64,000 nucleotides of DNA, taken from assembly GCA_012932865.1 (NCBI GenBank), contig SAXG01000011.1:372001-436000 (forward strand), read 5' to 3'. This document shows positions 58,301 through 64,000 of this stretch, piece by piece (within the stretch, counting starts at the first letter, position 1; each line of letters opens with the position of its first letter). The notes beneath the pieces were generated by a model. It saw nothing but the letters and a program-made list of their open reading frames with translations. It searched no databases and had not been told where the DNA came from. The stretch comes from Amylostereum areolatum (taxonomy: Eukaryota; Basidiomycota; Agaricomycetes; Russulales; Stereaceae). The translations under genes were made by a program, and so were the position numbers.

Positions 58301-60649
58301 ATGAACATTATTCTCGTCGCCCAAGCGGTTGTTGCTGCCTGCGTTGCGGCAATTGTGCTCACCTACGTCCGTCAATACCTCGCTCAACGGCATCTCTCTG
58401 TGATCCCAGGCCCCGCCAGCCCTTCATTCGCGACCGGTACGTCTGCAAAATATCGATAACCGTGACCGCGACATTGAAATCTTATCCAATCCGTAGGCAA
58501 CCTTAAACAAATTTACAACACGGGGGCTACCCAATTCCACCAGGAACTTTACCGACTTTATGGCAGAGTCATCAGGCTTGCGGGGCCCCTTGGGGTACTT
58601 CTACTCTTTATCCTTCGCCGTCAACGCCCGCGTACTTACATTTTGTTACCCCAACAGGAAACTCAGCTTATGATTTCCGATACGAAAGCGTTGTATACTA
58701 TGCTGATCAAGGACCAGAACACATTCGAGGAGGCAGGCCAACTAATTATGTGAGTAGTTCATCTACATCTCCCATTCCAGGGCCACGTATCTAAACATAT
58801 ATGATACCAGGACCAATTTACTCGTGTTCGGCCCTGGACTCCTTTCGACACTTGGTAGGCCGTCACGCGCGTCCACCGTTCTGCTCCTCTGAAATCCCTC
58901 TCCCTTGCCAGGCTCTACCCACAAGAAACAACGCAAGCTTCTCAACCCGGCTTTCTCCACTAACCATATGCGTCGTCTGGTACCTATGTTTCAGTCCATC
59001 ACGATGGAGGTGAATACTATTCTTTCCCGCTCGTACCGCATTGCCAGCACGTGCATTACTTAACACCTCTGCTTTATTCAGCTTCAGAACATCATGCGTA
59101 AAGAGCTCGCCGTCAAGGGTACACAAGAGATTGATATGTTGGATTGGATGGGGAAGCTCGCATTGGAGCTCATTGCACAGGCCGGTCTTGGCTACACTTT
59201 CAAGGCGCTGGAGGGCGAAAATAGCGACTTCGGCCAGGCGTTGAAGAGCTTCATGTTCGTACCTTCGCGCGTATGAGCTCGTCACATCCTGGAAGATAAC
59301 GCTCCTCTTTACAGTCCATTAGCGTCCAGGACCCAAATCTGGCGTCGGTGGCTTCCGCACTTGAACTCTGTGTTTCCCGCCAGGCTATTGCGCTTCACTG
59401 CCACACATGTCCCATGGCCAGACGTTCAATCCCTTGTCCAGGTCGCGGATACGATATATTCCACTTCGAAATCAGCCTGGGAGGAGAAGAAGGAGGCCGC
59501 CGCCCGAGGAGAAGAGGCGGTGGTAAATCAGTTGGGCGGAGGAAAGGACATCATGAGCATCCTCTGTGCGTTTCCGATTCCCACCGTCTTTCGTATTCCA
59601 CAACTGACGCTTCTGCACAGTAAGGGCGAACTCGTCCGCGGATGAGGAAGACAAGCTCCCAGACGATCAGCTCCTCGCACAAATGGGGTTCGTGAACATG
59701 GTAGCAATCCCTGTTCCCCGTACTGATGCCATCCTTCCAGGACATTTCTTTTCGCTGGCACGGACACGACTTCTTCTGCTCTGTCTCGCATACTCCACCT
59801 TCTGTCGCTGAACCCAGACGTCCAAGAGAAACTAAGGCAAGAAGTTACCGCGGCAGGTGGCGAGAAGGGAGAGCTCGACCACGATGCTCTGAACGAACTA
59901 CCCATGCTCGAGGCCATCTGCCGCGAGACCCTCCGTCTCTTCCCACCCCTCGGCTTCGTTCAACGCTTGTCTGTCTCTTTTCCGCGGGTTTCCTCGTAAC
60001 TGTCTCATGAGTTCACAGGACCCTCAAGGACGCCGTTCTTCCTCTAGGTACTCCCGTCGAAGGTCTCGATGGCAGGGATATCTCCGAGATCATGGTCCCC
60101 AGTGGCACATTCATACATCTGAACATTGCCGGCGTCAATCGCGACCCGGAAATTTGGGGACCAGATGCAGACCAGTGGAAGCCGGAGCGCTGGTTGAGGC
60201 CTCTGCCTGAGAGCGTTGCGGCTTCACATATCCCCGGGGTTTATGCCAACCAGTACGTTCCTTCGGGCTCTTTCTCCGCAAGTCTCGCTCATCGCGGCCT
60301 TACGACGCAGGATGACCTTCATTGGCGGTGGGCGCGCGTGCATGTGAGTGGTCTTTCTACGTGCGCTCGGTCAAAGGTGCAGTTTGCTGACGGCTTCTCG
60401 AACGTGCAGCGGTTTCAAGTTTTCTCTACTGGAAATGAGTGGGTCCTGACGCGTATTTCGTGGCTGGACTGCTGACATAAATCGCGTTTCCTTTTCGCAG
60501 AGGTCGTTCTCTCCCAGCTTTTGCCTGTCTTCCGTTTCGCACCTCCAAAGAAGGAGATTTTCTGGCGATTTGGAGTCATCACCACTCCGTCGGTGGTTGG
60601 ATCGACCTCCCCGAAGCCCTACCTTCCCCTGACAGTCTCGCTAGTTTAA
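58301..60649 (+). CDS. Cytochrome P450 monooxygenase (family member H)
   Basis: Complete and in frame at every junction I checked. The start is the ATG at 58301 (MNIILVAQAVVAACVAAIVL anchor), then HLSVIPGPASPSFATG. Next come NLKQIYNTGATQFHQELYRL, VIRLAGPLG, MISDTKALYTMLIKDQNTFE, TNLLVFGPGLLSTLG, HKKQRKLLNPAFSTNHMRRL and EIDMLDWMGKLALELIAQAG. Then PLASRTQIWRRWLPHLNSVF, GGGKDIMSILLRANSSADEE, the I-helix TFLFAGTDTTSSALSRILHL, ExxR in EAICRETLRLFPPLGFVQRL, VNRDPEIWGPDADQWKPERW, MTFIGGGRACIGFKFSLLEM and the end PLTVSLV (stop 60647-60649). The heme-loop intron splits the Ile codon. Nearest relative is B (same VAQAVVAAC anchor, same promoter block). It is probably the best-preserved member from which to model the family. 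Confidence 0.94.
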
Positions 60650-61708
60650 AACTAAAACGGACCGACTTAGATCAGTCTGTGTACTTATGTCGACTCATTC
60701 ATTGCGATGACTTTGTGAGCAGTATCTGTGGATGTTCGGATAAACAATACATCGTCGTACAAAGGCCTTTGCATTACAGAACACTCAATACGATAAGCAA
60801 AGCGATCGCTCTTTGGTGGTAAAACGCGGGGAGTCGGAATGTGTCCATGATAGTGACACCCTCGTATCGCATCTGGTCGAGGTGCGCGATTTCGGTCGAC
60901 TTGGGGCAGGACGTTGGGTCGACGAGCTCAGCTTGATCGTGAGCTGCACGCAGTAAAACTCGTACAGTTGTTCAAACAAGTCGGCCAATTCCTTGGTAAT
61001 AAGGTGCGAGGAAACGAAACCTGTCGACACCATTGTCTCATTGTTCCCACTGCCACAACCCGAAACGATATTGTATCCAAGATCCTTTCAGGCTCTCGGC
61101 GAGATGAAAATGATGACAATGGTTGGATCTGCTTCCGCCGGTCCATTGTGACTTGTAACGGGTCAAGCACGCTTCAGTGCCGACGAACGATCGGAAGGAG
61201 ACAACCCTTACTCGGGTATGTTCGTCGTGAAAGGAGGGTCTTCTCGCACGGGTAGCCACTGTGTGAATGCCACTGAATACCACCAGGTAGATGGTCTTTC
61301 TTAAGTTGATCGAGCTCATGGCACTCAGTTCTTCGAGAATGTACCAAGGAAAGGTTATGTCCACTCCATGATCTGGAAGACCGAGCGCCGGAAATGAGGA
61401 TGCGTCGCGGGGTAAGTCAAAGCGTGAGGCAACTGCCAATTAGCAGTGGCATCTGTACCCGTTTCGGGCGGTAAATGTGTCTTGAAGGGGAGAATAAAGC
61501 CAGCCAACGAAGCATCGCCACTACCAATGTCGCGGTTTCTCATTGTCCCGTTGCAAAGCACGGAGTCATTCGACAGGGTGGCAAGGAAGTAGTTCCTTCC
61601 AGAGCGTCCTTTATAAACAGGGGAGAGCGAGGAGAACCGTCCATAACCTCCCATTCCCTACCAGATCTATACCACGCTCACCCACTCGCAACACTCCCCC
61701 CGCTCACG
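60650..61708. other. Region between P450-H and ZNF-2, inner end of the inverted duplication
   Basis: From about 61075 the sequence is the reverse complement of the ZNF-1 upstream region (31750-32410). ZNF-2's TATAAA is at 61612-61617, about 95 bases before its start, as in ZNF-1. Open frames on the minus strand (61038-61654) belong to the duplicated non-coding segment. 60650-61070 is the 3' flank of P450-H. Confidence 0.55.
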
Positions 61709-63487
61709 ATGGTCCACTTCCACGATCAGAAGCTCGATGGCGAGGGCACGCCCGCCCGCGAGGTCCAGATGCCGTCCACTGCTAGAACATCCCTGCCTGA
61801 CGAAGAATCTGTGAGTCGCAGAATCCGTCCCTTCGTGTTCGAAACTCACTGTGTTCCACATAGACGGCTCCTCTTCCTCCTGCGGAGGGTTCTCTCTTCT
61901 CGAACTGTCACGCTTGGGGAGCATTGAATACGAACGATCATGCCAACGAAGCTGCCCTCGACGACGGCTACAGCACGCAGGTTCCTTTCGATGACGAGCT
62001 GGTGAGTACGACATTGAACCCCCAAGAGCCACCGTCCCCCAGGACTCATGCTACGCATTACCAGCAGGTCACCCACTCGAATGGGGCCGTTCCTGCTAAT
62101 TATCACGGGGTGAGTTTTGTTTGCTCCGAGACTGAGGACGATACGTTAAACCCAGTCGTAGTTTGCTCGTCAACAGCAAGATGTTCTCCCTCCAGCGCAG
62201 TCACGGGCCACCTGTCGAGTTGCATTCAACCCGAGAGATGCTAACGGTAACAGCGAGGTCGGTCGTCCATCCATCTCGTGTGAGAAAAGCACACACGATT
62301 GACGATGCTACATCCGCAGCTCCACACCCCGGGACCTGCCCACTTCGCCTTCGCGGAGGGTCTCGCAGCTTTTCGCCCCTCAAACATCCGATCGCCGCTT
62401 TCCAACCTATGCCGCCCCCCTTCGTGCAGCAAATATGCCACCCTCAATACGGCTTCGCCCCTGTATCCGAGCAGACCATGCCGTACACGGCGTTCACCAG
62501 GGTGAGTCCAATATCCTTCGCTGCTGTTCATCAGTCTCTGATGATCGTTGGCCCGGTGGCAGGAACAGCAAAGCAGCCACCAATACACCTCTCGTGGCCC
62601 CGTCTCCGCGCTTTCCTCGCGCAGGGCCCGTCCCCCAAGGTAAGCCTGTCCGCCTTCAGCCTCAGGCTTGTACAGAAGTACCCAAACTGACCGAGAAATT
62701 TCAACCTCCTTTCCCGCCTTCGCAGCTCCAGCCATGGAGAACAACGCGTCGTCGTCACGGACATCGCTGACCTCTGCAACTGCCGGTCCATCAGGAATCC
62801 CGCGCGACTCGACGTTCGCATTCCAATTCTCCGCCACGGAGTTCGACACACGGGGTCTCACCAGACCCCCCAGCAAGGCAATAATGAATCCTCGAAGCAA
62901 TCCTTCGAGGGGACTTTCCCGCGGGATTCGCTGTTCTTCGGAAACTGCATCATCGCTTGCCACAGGGTCTACAGTTCCGCCCCACTGACAGCAACACAAA
63001 GAGGACGCACGACGCCATGGACAAGGTGGAGGCCGAGTCCAAAGACGCACCTCCGACCAAAAAGTCTTCGCGGTGCTTGATATCGGGTTGCAATAAAGTC
63101 TTCAACCGGCATCGGGACCTCGTTCGCCACCAAACGCAGTCGGACGCCCATCGCGGGCCCGACCCGCCCTACTTCCACTGCACGTATTGCTGGGGGTTGT
63201 CCTCCGCCCGTCCCGACAACGTGAGGCGCCACTTCAGGACCTGTTTGCGGTTTTCCGGGACGATCAGGGTAGGGCCGAGAGGCAAGCTGGTGTACGAGGG
63301 CCCGATCGCGTACCTGACGATGGCGAAGGCGAAGGCTTGGAAGGCTTCGATAGATGCAGAGGGGTGGAGTATGACCCAGGGTGCGGCCGGTGGCAGCGAC
63401 GACGGGAATGGTGTTGAGGGGGATAACGATGCCTCGGATGGGGACGATGTAGGTGGGGAATCGATGCTGGATAACGAGGACGATTAG
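61709..63487 (+). pseudogene. Second copy of the zinc-finger gene (ZNF-2), frame-disrupted
   Basis: Exon by exon it matches ZNF-1: MVHFHDQKLDGEGTPAREVQ (ATG 61709), TAPLPPAEGSLFSNCHAWGA with a ten-residue insertion DGYSTQVPFD, a changed third exon, then the exon at about 62323-62502, where single-base excesses (for example C6 where ZNF-1 has C5, and AAA where it has AA) throw it out of the ZNF-1 frame. The last exon also shifts near 62985 (CCCCACTGACAG against CCCATGAGCAG). The finger region is still open: CLISGCNKVFNRHRDLVRHQ, YFHCTYCWGLSSARPDNVRR, HFRTC, LVYEGPIAYLTMAKAKAWKA and an acidic tail ending MLDNEDD (stop 63485-63487). It may be a decaying duplicate, or may use other joins I could not establish. 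Confidence 0.68.
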
Positions 63488-63645
63488 GAGAGCATACTCT
63501 ATGATACACGACGTAAACAACGTACGATTTCGATGATTACAACCTCTGCTCACTTTTTCCGCTCGGTGGGGGAGCTGCGAGATTTGTTGGCAGGAAGGTC
63601 GAAGGGAAGACGCGAGGACGCCACTGGTTCTAGTGCTCGAGTTTT
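63488..63645. other. Short gap after ZNF-2
   Basis: 3' flank of ZNF-2 running into the convergent edge gene. Confidence 0.4.
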
Positions 63646-64000
63646 TCAATGCGACCCTCGACCGAGGCACCTCAGGCTCGTCCAGGCATATTGCGTGATT
63701 TCGTTCTTCGATGTCAATCGATGGCTTGCCTCGTTCCCTCTTCGCACCTGAGCGATTATTAGTGAGAGGGGACTGAAAGGCGTACGAAGTCGAACGTACC
63801 TCACGTAGCTCCGGGGCGTTGACGACATAGAACGTTGACACCAGGACCACGGCCAGCACGACGAGCGCTGCATGTGCGCTGTGCGGTGAGAGTCCGTACA
63901 TGTGAGAAATTCTAAAGACGTACATACATGGTATCACTTCCTTGGAACGGGTAGTAATCTTGGGTAGAAAATTATGAGAAAAGAAAGGCCTGCTGTGTTT
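63646..64000 (-). CDS. Edge gene with a transmembrane segment, partial
   Basis: Not recognised. On the minus strand an exon ending DYYPFQGSDT is followed by a GTATGT intron donor near 63926. The next exon, AHAALVVLAVVLVSTFYVVN then APELRE, has an obvious membrane helix. After a second intron (GTACGT...CTCAG) comes VRRGNEASHRLTSKNEITQY, with a stop near 63646. The first exon starts outside the window or beyond an acceptor I could not fix. A degraded match to the second junction occurs at 29500-29720, at the outer end of the other duplication arm. Function unknown; a single-pass membrane protein is suggested. Confidence 0.4.

Larger units (their letters stand above)
61075..63750. repeat. Right arm of the 2.7-2.9 kb inverted segmental duplication
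   Basis: Inverted partner of 29531-32410: it holds ZNF-2, its promoter and its 3' flank, including RWLASFPLRT (end 63751), which matches RWIASFPLRT at the far end of the left arm. Homology runs through coding and non-coding parts, so this is a DNA-level duplication. Ends are approximate. Confidence 0.8.

Noticed and set aside
24259..60649. A biosynthetic gene cluster with a polyketide, peptide or terpene synthase
   Set aside because: P450s and GSTs are present but no synthase or cyclase motif was found in the window.
1..64000. tRNA genes, rRNA or CRISPR arrays
   Set aside because: No T-loop-like GGTTCRANTCC within a cloverleaf, no rRNA blocks and no regularly spaced identical repeats with unique spacers were seen.

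Overview
The window reads as nuclear DNA of a filamentous basidiomycete, most likely a wood-decay type Agaricomycete. Genes are compact, with many 45-80 nt GT-AG introns and short intergenic gaps. The gene content fits: a large P450 expansion, a CYP63-like P450, etherase-type glutathione transferases and a CaaX lipopeptide pheromone-like precursor. All calls come from reading the sequence; no database search was possible.

Layout. 1-1480 (-): 5' part of a trehalose-6-phosphate synthase/phosphatase family gene. 2.8-16.4 kb: three P450 genes (called A, B, C) and a decayed fourth (D), all on the minus strand, with a glutathione transferase (GST-1) between A and B. 17.6-23.3 kb: housekeeping genes on the plus strand, namely mitochondrial ribosomal protein uS19, a Cla4-type PAK kinase and a tandem FolB-domain protein. 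24.3-27.9 kb: a CYP63-like P450 and GST-2. 28.0-31.7 kb (-): an RGG-rich protein and a zinc-finger protein (ZNF-1). 33.1-37.7 kb: P450 E (coding frame broken in its N-terminal half), a small gene and a long hypothetical. 38.7-42.0 kb: a repeat-rich island with an intronless gag-like ORF, about 1.3 kb of degenerate GC-rich tandem repeats and a near-perfect inverted repeat. 42.3-47.7 kb: EMC1 and UBC7, divergent from a shared promoter and both linked to ER protein quality control. 48.4-60.6 kb: P450s F, G and H, with a gene-poor stretch and a pheromone-precursor-like gene between F and G. 61.1-63.75 kb: an inverted second copy of the zinc-finger locus (ZNF-2, partly decayed). The right edge holds part of a gene with a membrane segment.

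P450s A-H are one paralogous family sharing exon structure, an N-terminal membrane anchor, a PGPPSPSF-type hinge, an I-helix A-G-x-D/E-T-T, ExxR, PERW and a heme loop of the form F-I-G-G-G-R-A-C-I-G. Together with the CYP63-like gene and two GSTs they suggest an oxidation and conjugation (detoxification or secondary metabolism) region, but no backbone synthase is visible, so a dedicated biosynthetic cluster is not supported. Several genes (P450 E, P450 G, the pheromone-like gene, ZNF-2) are broken by single-base extra bases, often in homopolymer runs. This may reflect assembly error rather than true pseudogenes and should be settled first.
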